A DNA stretch of 64,000 nucleotides, from NCBI GenBank assembly GCA_020444245.1, contig JAHLLI010000019.1, positions 1 to 64,000 of the forward strand, given 5' to 3'. The notes beneath the pieces are model-generated. The model was not told where the DNA came from, searched no databases, and was given only the letters and a program-made list of their open reading frames with translations. Below are positions 51,827 through 59,162 of this stretch, one piece after another. The position numbers and the translations under genes were made by a program. Positions within the stretch are counted from its first letter, which is position 1, and every line of letters begins with the position of its first letter. This DNA is from Actinomycetales bacterium (GTDB lineage Bacteria; Actinomycetota; Actinomycetes; Actinomycetales; Cellulomonadaceae).

Positions 51827-51960
51827 CGCCCGGCTCCCTCCCCCCGGGTTCGTCCCTCGCGCGCGCGCGACCCTGTCGCGACCCAGGAGGGAGAGGACGC
51901 GCCCCCCGAAGGGTCGTCCCCCCGGAGCCCTCAGGCGACATTTTTCATGGGTGGCGGCAG

Positions 51961-52080
51961 CTCCGACGTTTCCACCCGTCGGAGCCGCCGCGTTGCCTGA
52001 GAGCGTCATGTGCTCGCCCGAGCCGCTCTCAGGCTGCGACGCCCGGCAACCAAGGGGAGGAGCCCCAACCGGGCGTCGCA
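51961..52080. other. Cluster of three long stem-loops upstream of the terminase-like gene
   Basis: Three perfect inverted repeats in a row: 51961-51968 with 51977-51984 (8 bp, loop 8); 51996-52005 with 52024-52033 (10 bp, the loop itself holding GCTCG/CGAGC); 52035-52046 with 52069-52080 (12 bp, the loop holding GGGG/CCCC). They fill the noncoding gap between the helical-protein gene and the terminase-like gene. They could be terminators for the late operon, a cos/pac-type packaging site or a replication origin. Confidence 0.65.
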
Positions 52081-52082
52081 GG

Positions 52083-52850
52083 TCATGAGGCCTTCGCCTG
52101 GCGCATGTCGGCGACCTCGCTGGGGGTGTTGAGCCGGAGCCCGCCCGCGGCCAGCGCGAACCAGTCGACACCGGCGTCGGTGCGGTGCTCGAGGTAGTGC
52201 GCACCGTCGTCGCTCCAGTTGCCGGCGGCGGCGAAGTACACGCTGAGGTCTGGTGGCTCGGGGCTGGCGGTGGCGGTCTCGACCTCGAAGGCCCGCAGCA
52301 GCCGTCTCAGAGCGGTGTGGTAGCGGTCCAGCTTGGCCCAGGCAGGTCGGGTGGCTCGCCATGCCGCTGAGGCGGCCTCGTCGGCGAAGTCGATCACGTC
52401 GTCGCTGGTGGTGCGCATCGTGAACCCGTACTCGCGGGCGGCGGTCACCAGCGCGGCGGCGGGCTTGTCGAACTCCTCGCGCTGTCCGGCGATGATGTCG
52501 TCGATCAGCGGCAGGCAGGCGGCCTGCACTTCGCTCACGAGCTGGGACTCGAAGGTGATGAGCCCGCTGTCCAGGCCCGCGCTCCGGCCCGTGTTGAAGC
52601 CGTCGGGCGCCTTGTGTCGGCGGATCGACCGCATCACGATGTCGTCCCGCACGTCGGCCTCGGCGAGCTCGAGGAGTGGGGTCGGCTTCTCGGCGACGAA
52701 CTCCGCGGCGATGGTGAGCAGCCGCTCTCCACGCACGAGCGGCTCGGGTGCGGGAGCGCCCAGCGCGTCGAGCGCCGCCCTCATCTCGGCGAGCCGGGCA
52801 CCGGTCGGTCCGGGGTGGAACGGGTTGGGGTTCCACTCAGGCGTCGTCAT
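52083..52850 (-). CDS. Helical protein of unknown function
   Basis: A 255-residue mostly helical protein, acidic, with no cysteine pair or enzymatic motif that I recognise. It ends in the first of the stem-loops. Its gene overlaps the 63-residue gene upstream by 14 bases. By position in the morphogenesis-like run it might be a particle or packaging component, but nothing in the sequence proves this. Confidence 0.6.
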   Translation of the reverse strand: MTTPEWNPNPFHPGPTGARLAEMRAALDALGAPAPEPLVRGERLLTIAAEFVAEKPTPLLELAEADVRDDIVMRSIRRHKAPDGFNTGRSAGLDSGLITFESQLVSEVQAACLPLIDDIIAGQREEFDKPAAALVTAAREYGFTMRTTSDDVIDFADEAASAAWRATRPAWAKLDRYHTALRRLLRAFEVETATASPEPPDLSVYFAAAGNWSDDGAHYLEHRTDAGVDWFALAAGGLRLNTPSEVADMRQAKAS

Positions 52851-53028
52851 CGGGAGCCTCCTTGATCAGGCCGAGTGTGAGCAGGTGTTCGATCTGCCCG
52901 CGGCGGGTGCCGGTGGGCAGCGGCTGGCCCCGGTAGACGTGCTCCTGCCCGCCGGTGGCACCCACGGCGACCACGCACTTCGCGGTGACGACGTAGCGGG
53001 CCCGTGTGCCGAAGACGTAGTGGTCCAT
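52837..53028 (-). CDS. Small 63-residue protein
   Basis: MDHYVFGTRARYVVTAKCVV is the start; a beta-rich N-terminal half is followed by a helix (GQIEHLLTLGLIKEA) ending in an acidic tail. Genes like this often sit between capsid decoration and tail-joining genes in actinophages. The function is unknown. Confidence 0.5.
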   Translation of the reverse strand: MDHYVFGTRARYVVTAKCVVAVGATGGQEHVYRGQPLPTGTRRGQIEHLLTLGLIKEAPDDDA

Positions 53029-53045
53029 GCCCTCTCGCCTCCGGA

Positions 53046-53405
53046 TCAGATGTAGAGGACGTCGACGACGTCCAGGTCGGCGGCGGTGGTGAGGGCGATC
53101 CCGATGGGCTTCGTCCCGGCGCCGATGGTGGCGACCTTCCCGGCGATCGCGGTGATGACCCGGTCACCGGCGGCGATCGCACCGGCGGCGATGAGCGGGT
53201 GTACCCCGTTGCCGCGGAGGAAGACCGTGACGTCCTCGCCGATCGCGGCGTCGAAGCCAGCGGTGCCGATCGCGAGCTCGTCGTCGCCCGCCGGGCCCAC
53301 GGTGCGGTCGCCGGTCACGACGACCTCACGGCCGCCCGTCACTGCGGCGGACGCGGAGAACGTCACGGCCTGGCCGGGCTTGAACTTGGGCAGGTAGTCG
53401 GCCAT
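53046..53405 (-). CDS. DUF2190-like capsid decoration protein
   Basis: A 119-residue protein starting FKPGQAVTFSASAAVTGG with repeats of short beta strands (RTVGPAGDDELAIGTAGFDAAIGEDVTVF, IAAGDRVITAIAGKVATIGAGT). This is the pattern of DUF2190/lambda gpD-like capsid decoration proteins of actinophages. The start at 53405 is taken because an ATG four codons earlier would overlap the next gene more. It is followed by small head-associated-looking genes. Its presence without a major capsid gene suggests decoration of a helper's capsid. Confidence 0.65.
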   Translation of the reverse strand: MADYLPKFKPGQAVTFSASAAVTGGREVVVTGDRTVGPAGDDELAIGTAGFDAAIGEDVTVFLRGNGVHPLIAAGAIAAGDRVITAIAGKVATIGAGTKPIGIALTTAADLDVVDVLYI

Positions 53406-53689
53406 CAGTCGGTCCACCCGGCCCGGGCCATCAGCTCGTCCGCGGTGGCTAGCGGGGCATGCGCGCGCTCAGGCGGCGGCTCGTCCCATCCGGCCTTGGC
53501 CACGAGCGTCCGCTCGGCGGTGCTCAGGCTCGTGCTCGTGCCGCCCTTGACCCTTGCGGCGGCACGGTCGAGCAGGCGACCGTAGGCGGCCCGGGTCATC
53601 GGGTAGTCCCGACCCCGGTGCCTGACGACGACCCGCTGGGCGCTCTCGGCGTGCTCGCTGCGCTCGGCCTGGGTGGGGTGCTGCGTCAT
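53405..53689 (-). CDS. Small phage-like protein, 94 residues
   Basis: A charged, helical protein (HRGRDYPMTRAAYGRLLDRA) whose stop overlaps the next start by one base and whose start overlaps the upstream stop by four. It lies in the run with the decoration protein. I do not recognise a family; its content resembles small proteins in actinophage head clusters. Confidence 0.5.
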   Translation of the reverse strand: MTQHPTQAERSEHAESAQRVVVRHRGRDYPMTRAAYGRLLDRAAARVKGGTSTSLSTAERTLVAKAGWDEPPPERAHAPLATADELMARAGWTD

Positions 53690-54066
53690 GACTCCTCCTG
53701 CGGATGTGAGATAGCGCGCGGGCCGCTGGCCTGGTGCGCGTCCTCCGCTGGAGGTGACGTGCTCGGATCGGACGCCGCTGGCGCTTCCCTATCCGGCTCT
53801 CCGAGACTACCGCGTGAGGCCGACAGGTGGGGTTTGCGACGCACCAGATCCTCGACCTGGAGCTCGAACTCGCGGAAGTCGAGCCGCCCCTCAGCGGTGG
53901 TGACCGCGTCCATGCCGATGAAGGCGTGGAAGTCGTCCGGGTCGGCCAGTCTGCCGTCGAGCAGCACCCGCACCGCGAACGTGTTCAGCTCGGCGATGTA
54001 GGACTCGGCACGACGCAGCTGGGCCCGGTATCTCGCCGCCTCGCGTGAGGCCCGCAGTGCGCTCAT
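53686..54066 (-). CDS. Phage-like helical protein, scaffold-type pattern
   Basis: A 126-residue protein with an N-terminal helix and the motif LADPDDFHAFIGMDAVTTAEGRLD followed by VEDLVRRKPHL. This pattern is common in short hypothetical proteins next to capsid genes of actinobacterial prophages. The C-terminus is a disordered, proline/serine-rich tail. It overlaps both neighbours by four bases. The link to assembly is inferred from that resemblance. Confidence 0.55.
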   Translation of the reverse strand: MSALRASREAARYRAQLRRAESYIAELNTFAVRVLLDGRLADPDDFHAFIGMDAVTTAEGRLDFREFELQVEDLVRRKPHLSASRGSLGEPDREAPAASDPSTSPPAEDAHQASGPRAISHPQEES

Positions 54067-54791
54067 CGGTGACGGGACGGAGAGGAGGGGCGGTGAGGTC
54101 TGCGGCGTGATGGGCTCAGCAGGTCACCACGGACGTCCACGGGCGCGACGTCGGCCAGGTACTCCGGCGCGATCACGTGGGCGGGCAGGGCGGTGTGCAG
54201 GTCCGTGTAGGAGCACAGGAGCGCGTCACCGGGCACGCGCGCGACCCACGTCGGGCCGTAGCGCGAGGCGAGCAGCAGGGACGGTGTCCACGTGAGCCCG
54301 TCGCGGCGATCCGGGGTGGCGCCGCGGTAGAGCGTCAGGAAGCCGCGAGGACGCGCTGCGGGCTGGGCCTCGTTGAGGTAGGGGTGCTCCCTGAACCGAT
54401 CTGCCCACCAGGTGCGATCTGCGTGCGTGTCCTTGGCCATGAGCTGCCGGTGGGGTGGGTGCAGTACCCACATCAGACCCGGAACGTTGGCATGGGCCAC
54501 CTCGACGTCGGTCTCGAAGCGCCGGGCGAGGTACGTCACGTACTGGTGCGCGATCCGGTAGATCGGCTCGTCCGCGCCGGCGTGGCGCTTCCAGATCTCG
54601 GCTGGCGCCTGTCGCTGGAACGTCGCCACGGCCAGGTGGAGCGCGAGCATGGCGACGTTGCGAGGTTCCCCCTCCTGGCGCGTGGGTGCGGGCCGCACGG
54701 CGGGCGGTAGCGCGGCCGACACCCTCGCGAGGGCGTCGGACACCTCGAGCAGCGCATCGCGGGCGGCCTCATCGGCGGGCGTCAGGCTCAT
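54063..54791 (-). CDS. Protein with ADP-ribosyltransferase-like motif pattern
   Basis: A 242-residue protein. The middle contains LTLYRGATPD, then GLTWTPSLLLASRYG and WVARVPGDALLCSY, spacing reminiscent of the R ... S-T-S ... E layout of small phage ART-fold proteins. The catalytic glutamate is not obvious, since the motif after the barrel reads HVIAPEYLADV. The ATG at 54791 is used. It overlaps the genes on both sides by four bases. It may be a modifier of host or helper proteins; the assignment is weak. Confidence 0.45.
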   Translation of the reverse strand: MSLTPADEAARDALLEVSDALARVSAALPPAVRPAPTRQEGEPRNVAMLALHLAVATFQRQAPAEIWKRHAGADEPIYRIAHQYVTYLARRFETDVEVAHANVPGLMWVLHPPHRQLMAKDTHADRTWWADRFREHPYLNEAQPAARPRGFLTLYRGATPDRRDGLTWTPSLLLASRYGPTWVARVPGDALLCSYTDLHTALPAHVIAPEYLADVAPVDVRGDLLSPSRRRPHRPSSPSRHR

Positions 54792-54946
54792 CGGGTCTCC
54801 TCCTGCTCGGTCTTGCGCAGCTCGACAGCGCCGCATCCGAGGCAGCGCGCGATGGCGATTCCGTGCACGGCACGGGAGTGCTCGACGGTCCAGCCCGGCC
54901 GTTGGCAGCCCGGGCGGTGGACGCTCGTGGTGGTCTGGGTGGTCAC
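54788..54946 (-). CDS. Small zinc-knuckle protein, 52 residues
   Basis: A GTG-started protein with cysteines at C14, C38 and C41 (HRPGCQRPGW ... CLGCG) and a short, charged tail, overlapping the WhiB stop by four bases. Too short for a firm family call; such small zinc proteins are usual in actinophage early regions. Confidence 0.5.
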   Translation of the reverse strand: MTTQTTTSVHRPGCQRPGWTVEHSRAVHGIAIARCLGCGAVELRKTEQEETR

Positions 54947-55233
54947 GCTGCTGTCTCCTTGGTCTCTGCGGCCTTGCGCCGCTCGTGCTCGGTCATGGCG
55001 CCGTAGACGCCGGCCTCCTTGGGCCACGCGAGCCCGTAGGCCTGGCACGCGATGACACCAGCGCATCCGACGCACAACCGCGCTGCGAGATCCTGGGCCT
55101 CGTGGTCGTCGGACGTCCAGATGCCGCGCTCAGGCACCGGGACCTCACGGCAGGGCACCCGGGCGCCGTTGTCGGCCAGCTGCTCGAGGTAGGCCAACAA
55201 CTCGGCGCGGGCCTCGTGGCGGTCGGCGGTCAT
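54943..55233 (-). CDS. WhiB-family Fe-S transcriptional regulator
   Basis: A 96-residue protein with the four WhiB cysteines C28, C54, C57 and C63 (spacing x25, x2, x5) and the following GVYGAMTEHERR in place of the usual G[VI]WGG loop. The ATG is at 55233. WhiB proteins bind a 4Fe-4S cluster and contact the main sigma factor. In phages such copies shut down or divert host transcription, so here it is probably the element's switch to control host or helper genes. Confidence 0.82.
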   Translation of the reverse strand: MTADRHEARAELLAYLEQLADNGARVPCREVPVPERGIWTSDDHEAQDLAARLCVGCAGVIACQAYGLAWPKEAGVYGAMTEHERRKAAETKETAA

Positions 55234-55463
55234 GACGTCGCCTCGCACGTCGGATGGCGCGGATAGGTCACCTTGTCGATGGGCCAGCCGCAGAGCTCGC
55301 ACTTGAACGCGAGGTTCGGCCAGAGGTGAAACTCCTGGTCAGAGACCCGCTTCGGCTTCCGAGTGGCGCGAGTGGCGCGACTTCTGTATCTCTTCTCACC
55401 CGGCCGCGCGTAGGGCGAACCTGGAACTACGCCACTTGCGCCACTTGTGGGTCGGCTCACCAT
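55230..55463 (-). CDS. Small zinc-binding-type protein, 77 residues
   Basis: A basic protein with a C-terminal CELCGW...HPTC zinc-like motif and an arginine/lysine-rich middle. The ATG overlaps the primase gene stop by seven bases and its stop overlaps the WhiB start by four. It is probably a DNA- or RNA-binding accessory of the replication module. Confidence 0.55.
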   Translation of the reverse strand: MVSRPTSGASGVVPGSPYARPGEKRYRSRATRATRKPKRVSDQEFHLWPNLAFKCELCGWPIDKVTYPRHPTCEATS

Positions 55464-56884
55464 GACGACCCCACTTCGTCGTTGTCGTCGGCCGCGAGTC
55501 CTATGCCCTTGCGGACGCGCAGGCCACCCGTGCTCTTTGTGGCCGGATAGCCGCGCCCGTCGATCGCCTCGCCGAACGCGCGCTTGTTGAGCGGGTCGGT
55601 GCCGTCCTCGGCGGCCCAGCGGGTCCAGCGGTCGAACAGCTCAGCGACCGTCACACGCATGTTCGGGTTGATCAGGCAGCACTCGGCGAGGAACCGTCCG
55701 ATGGCGTCGGAGTCGGCCTGGTAGCGCTCGGTGGCCTTGACCACGGCTGAGGGCTCAGCGAGTCCGTTGGCGTGGTAGTCGGCCCACCCTGCGATGGCCC
55801 ACGACAGGATGGCGTCGGCCTCGAGCTCGAGCTTCTCGCCCAGGTGGGTGTCCTGCTCGGCCTTGGGGATCACGACGTCGAACGGCACGACGCGCAACCG
55901 TGCCCACAGCGCCGGGTCGTCGCCGGAGACCCGCGGAAGGTGGTTGGTGACCAGGGCCGGGGTGTGCGACGGGGCGAACTCGACGAAGTCCTGTCGCATG
56001 CGCCGGGCCCGGATGCGATCCCCGCCGGTCAGTCTCTTGACGGTGGCTTCGGCGAGACGGCGTCCTTGGTCGGACTCGGAGACCACGACCCACCGGATGC
56101 CGCGAAGGTCCATCTCACCGGTGGGGTGTGCGCCCTCGCGGGCCATGAACAGGTCGGGCTCAGCGGTCGAGGCGTAGTCCCCCAGGGCCGCGGCCACGGC
56201 ACGGTCGAACACGCCCTTGCCGTTGCGGCCGGTCCCGGTCAGGATCGCCAGGACGTGCTCAAGGACGCGCCCAGCAAGGCCCACGCCCACGTAGCGGCCC
56301 AGGAAGGCGCGCACAGCCTCGTCCGGCAGCACACGGGCCAGGAACGCGTCCCAGGTCGGCCCTGCGGCGTCGGGGTCGTAGGCGGCGCCGGTCACCTTCG
56401 TGATCCGGTCGGCTGGGTCGTGCGGCCGCAGGACCATCGTTTGCAGGTCGAGCGTCCCGTTCGCGCAGTTGAGCAGGTACGCGTCGGCGTCCAGGTCGTC
56501 CACGGTTGCCGCGAACGGCTCGAGGGCAGCTGCGAGCTCGAGGACACCGGCCACACCTGCGGCGGACTCGCACTTGCGCACGTCGGCCCGCAGGTCGCGG
56601 TCGTCCAGCGACTCAGCCAGAGCGGATCTCAGCTCGGCGAGCACTGCGCGCGTGGCCTCCCCGCGGTCGTCCTCGCGCCAGCGGCGGCCATCCCAGACGA
56701 ACCACCCGATGCCGTGAACGAACATCAGCCGGTGACCGTGGCTCGCCGCGAGCCGGTAGGCCATCCGTGCCTGCCCATGGTGGACGCTGGCCGGGGCATC
56801 GCCCCACGGACACCCGCACTCGGTCCGGGCCAGGGTGTGCGCGTCGCACCACTCGGCGGTGTCGTTGACGAAGTCGGCGCTCAC
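55457..56884 (-). CDS. P4-type primase/helicase (D5-like)
   Basis: A 475-residue protein starting at GTG 56884. The N-terminal part matches the D5_N domain (LMFVHGIGWFVWDGRRW, LLNCANGTLDL), then a superfamily 3 helicase with Walker A GTGRNGKG (217-224), Walker B VVVSESD and a C-terminal winged domain. Family members unwind and start replication of P4-like satellites and plasmids. The toprim part of full-length P4 alpha protein is missing, so it depends on a host or helper primase or lacks primase activity. It is the replication gene of the element. Confidence 0.88.
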   Translation of the reverse strand: MSADFVNDTAEWCDAHTLARTECGCPWGDAPASVHHGQARMAYRLAASHGHRLMFVHGIGWFVWDGRRWREDDRGEATRAVLAELRSALAESLDDRDLRADVRKCESAAGVAGVLELAAALEPFAATVDDLDADAYLLNCANGTLDLQTMVLRPHDPADRITKVTGAAYDPDAAGPTWDAFLARVLPDEAVRAFLGRYVGVGLAGRVLEHVLAILTGTGRNGKGVFDRAVAAALGDYASTAEPDLFMAREGAHPTGEMDLRGIRWVVVSESDQGRRLAEATVKRLTGGDRIRARRMRQDFVEFAPSHTPALVTNHLPRVSGDDPALWARLRVVPFDVVIPKAEQDTHLGEKLELEADAILSWAIAGWADYHANGLAEPSAVVKATERYQADSDAIGRFLAECCLINPNMRVTVAELFDRWTRWAAEDGTDPLNKRAFGEAIDGRGYPATKSTGGLRVRKGIGLAADDNDEVGSSW

Positions 56885-57174
56885 GGGCTCACCGCCTCGC
56901 GGGAGAAGCGCTTGGCCAGCTCCCACGCGGCCCATCCCTCGGCCTTGCGCCGGCGGACCTCGGCGACGAACTCCGACCAGGTCAAGCCGTAGGTGGTCGG
57001 CAGGGTCCGGTAGATGGCGGGATCGGGATAGAGCTCGCGGAGATCGGGCGGGAGCGTCGCTACCCTGCGGCCACCGGTCGGCCGTACCGTGGAAGCGATC
57101 CGGGTCGTCACCTGATCTGCTGAGTCGGGCGCTCCTGCGGGGGGGCGCCCTTCTCGCTGTCTGGGGTCGCTCAC
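56881..57174 (-). CDS. Small element protein, 97 residues
   Basis: A protein with a disordered first half and a helical C-terminal half (LTWSEFVAEVRRRKAEGWAAWELAKRFSREA). The stop overlaps the primase start by four bases. Its position directly before the primase suggests a replication accessory; the family is unknown. Confidence 0.5.
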   Translation of the reverse strand: MSDPRQREGRPPAGAPDSADQVTTRIASTVRPTGGRRVATLPPDLRELYPDPAIYRTLPTTYGLTWSEFVAEVRRRKAEGWAAWELAKRFSREAVSP

Positions 57175-57488
57175 GCGGCACCCCCGGAGAGGCGTCGCAG
57201 CTCGGCGTCAGCGGCCTCGCTCTCAGCCGCGAGCGCCTTGGACTTCCGTCGTGCGCGGGCGGACTTGAGCGCGAGGCGCTGGAAGTGTGCCTTGCGGGCG
57301 TGCTCCGCGCGCCGCGCGCGTTCGTCGGGCGACAGGATGCCGTCCGGGTCGACCTGGCGCTCGAACGTCGCCATGAGGGCGGCCCGAGCGGGTGCGGTGC
57401 GGGCGGATCGGTCGGGGGTGAGTGCCCAGGACGTGTGGGCGGCGATCTGCGCTGAGAGGCGACGTTCATTCGACGTCGGTGCGGGCAT
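57171..57488 (-). CDS. Small helical element protein, 105 residues
   Basis: An alanine- and arginine-rich coiled-coil-like protein with HTSWALTPDRSARTAPARAA near its start, a motif seen in many actinophage early proteins of unknown role. The ATG is at 57488 and the stop overlaps the next gene by four bases. It may be an accessory to the primase or a DNA-binding protein. Confidence 0.55.
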   Translation of the reverse strand: MPAPTSNERRLSAQIAAHTSWALTPDRSARTAPARAALMATFERQVDPDGILSPDERARRAEHARKAHFQRLALKSARARRKSKALAAESEAADAELRRLSGGAA

Positions 57489-57580
57489 GCGGACGGACCT
57501 CCGTGGTCAGTCCGGTTGCTCACTCCGGTGTCGAGACGCGGTTCCTCGACATCTGGCGCTAGGCGCTCAAGCGTTCTGCG

Positions 57581-58102
57581 TTAACGGTATCGCACACCGC
57601 CTGTCCCATCGTGACGCATGATGACGACGGCGTGTCGGCCACCGCCATCTGCCACGACATTCAGGAGCGCTGCGTAGGGGAGGTCGTACTGGTGCCCCCG
57701 GCGACACGTTGCCCGGTCGCCCCACGCGACCATCGGGGTCGCTGCGGCCGGAGGATCCGCGAACGAACGTCGACCTCCGGAGTCGCTCTGCCTCACCCAG
57801 AGGACCGGTCGCCCGCTGCTGATCGTCACGTGCGCGATGGTCTCGCCTCGGCAATCTCCGCAGAGGACGCGGACCCAGGCACCACCCTTCGGCGGGCCGA
57901 CTATGCCGCGACTCAGGAGGGCCTTCCCCAGGTTCTCCGCGGTGGTGATGTCGGCTGCCACCTGCTGTGCCGCGTCCATCTGCGGGTGGAACCGCAGCCG
58001 GAACTCGGCGACCTCCTCATCGCTCAGCTCGCGTTCGAGGCGAAGCGTCGGGCCAGACGCGAAGAGGGCCTCGAGTTGCTCCGGCGTCAGGGGATCAGGC
58101 AT
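57581..58102 (-). CDS. Zinc-ribbon protein, 173 residues
   Basis: A helical N-terminal region (SDEEVAEFRLRFHP), then a beta-rich half with CGDCRGE and CRRGHQYD, a zinc ribbon. It overlaps the integrase relic by 16 bases in another frame and ends 92 bases before the next gene. No family recognised; it is likely part of the element's early module. Confidence 0.55.
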   Translation of the reverse strand: MPDPLTPEQLEALFASGPTLRLERELSDEEVAEFRLRFHPQMDAAQQVAADITTAENLGKALLSRGIVGPPKGGAWVRVLCGDCRGETIAHVTISSGRPVLWVRQSDSGGRRSFADPPAAATPMVAWGDRATCRRGHQYDLPYAALLNVVADGGGRHAVVIMRHDGTGGVRYR

Positions 58103-58212
58103 CGCAGGTCCCCCAGGTTGAGCTCGCGCGCCTCGGCCGCTGGGCGCTCCGACGTCCGAGCACGGGTGTAGCGCATGAGCATGTCGGGCTGGGACCAGCC
58201 GGCCACGGCCAT
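58087..58212 (-). pseudogene. C-terminal relic of a second tyrosine integrase
   Basis: A 41-codon frame beginning with ATG reads GWSQPDMLMRYTRARTSER, then EARELNLGDL to a stop. This is the end of a tyrosine recombinase: the GW before the last catalytic region, the nucleophile tyrosine in MRYTRA, and the LNLGDL terminus. It differs from the resident integrase (GWSSDTMLERYG) and has no N-terminal part, so it is the leftover of a former integrase gene. Confidence 0.75.
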
Positions 58213-58213
58213 G

Positions 58214-59110
58214 TCAGACCCGGTCCCCCCGTCGCATCCGTTCGGCCGCCGCCCGGGCCCTCGCGTCGGCCGCGCTCGCGCCGTAGCGCTCGAGCATCGT
58301 GTCGGAGGACCACCCGGCCAGGCGCTTGAGGTCGCGCTCCTGGCCGCCGGCCATGAGGAAGTCGTGGGCGAAGGTGTGCCGGAAGCGGTGCGGGTGCAGG
58401 TCCGTGATCCCCGCGGCCTCGCCGCGCTTGCGGATGACGTCGCGCACGCCGTCGGTGGTCATGGCACCGCGCTGGGACAGGAACAGGGCGTCGAGGTGCG
58501 ACCACCGGGACGTGGCGCGCACGCGCACGTAGCGGTCGAGCGCCTGGGCGGTGCGGGCGCCGAAGTACACCGGGCGGACCTTGTCGCCTTTGCCGCGCAC
58601 CAGGAGCATCCCGGCATCCAGGTCCTTCGCTGTCATCGCGGATAGGCCGCACAGCTCGGACACGCGCACCCCGCAGTCGAGCAGCACCCGGATGATCGCC
58701 ATGTCGCGACGGTCGGCGAAGTCCTTGCCTGCACAGACCTTGACCAGCGCGGCGAGCTCGGCGTCGGTGAGCACCGGCACCGGGCGGTCCTTGGTCCGGG
58801 GCAGGTCGACGCCGGTCATCGGGTTGGTGGGTATCTCGTCCTCGGCCACGAGCCAGCCGCAGAACCGGTGCAGGCCGCGGTAGCGGGTGCGCACGGTGGT
58901 CGCCTCGTGGGTGTCGTTGAGGTCGGCGAGCCAGTCGACGATCTCGCGGCGGCTCAGATGGTCGGCCGTGGCGGGCTTGCCGTGGTCCTCGAGCCAGCGG
59001 GCATAGAACTCCACGCTCTGGCCGTACAGCCGCAGCGTCGCGGGGGACTTGCGCTCGGCGCGCAGGTAGCGGGCGAAGGATGCGCCCAGGTCGCGAAGGT
59101 CTGTCGGCAC
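58214..59110 (-). CDS. int: Tyrosine recombinase (integrase) of the element
   Basis: A 298-residue tyrosine recombinase with a SAM-like core-binding domain (1-105) and the catalytic set R149 (GVRVSEL), K174, H241-x-x-R244 (HRFRHTFAH), W267 and nucleophile Y276 (ERYG). The GTG at 59110 lies six bases after TAACCT on the minus strand (59117-59122), so it may be leaderless. It sits 84 bases from the right att core, as in genomic islands. It is expected to recombine the 44-bp att cores. Confidence 0.93.
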   Translation of the reverse strand: MPTDLRDLGASFARYLRAERKSPATLRLYGQSVEFYARWLEDHGKPATADHLSRREIVDWLADLNDTHEATTVRTRYRGLHRFCGWLVAEDEIPTNPMTGVDLPRTKDRPVPVLTDAELAALVKVCAGKDFADRRDMAIIRVLLDCGVRVSELCGLSAMTAKDLDAGMLLVRGKGDKVRPVYFGARTAQALDRYVRVRATSRWSHLDALFLSQRGAMTTDGVRDVIRKRGEAAGITDLHPHRFRHTFAHDFLMAGGQERDLKRLAGWSSDTMLERYGASAADARARAAAERMRRGDRV

Positions 59111-59116
59111 GGGGCT

Positions 59117-59142
59117 AGGTTATCAGGACAGCAAGCGCTATG
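59117..59142. promoter_or_regulatory. Integrase promoter box and arm-type repeat, right end
   Basis: GTTATCAGGA (59119-59128) and AAGCGCTATG (59133-59142) repeat the motifs of the left end. The minus-strand TAACCT (59117-59122) six bases before the integrase start overlaps the first, so binding there could both assemble the recombination complex and repress int. Confidence 0.45.
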
Positions 59143-59162
59143 CTACGAAGCGCCACGGCACG

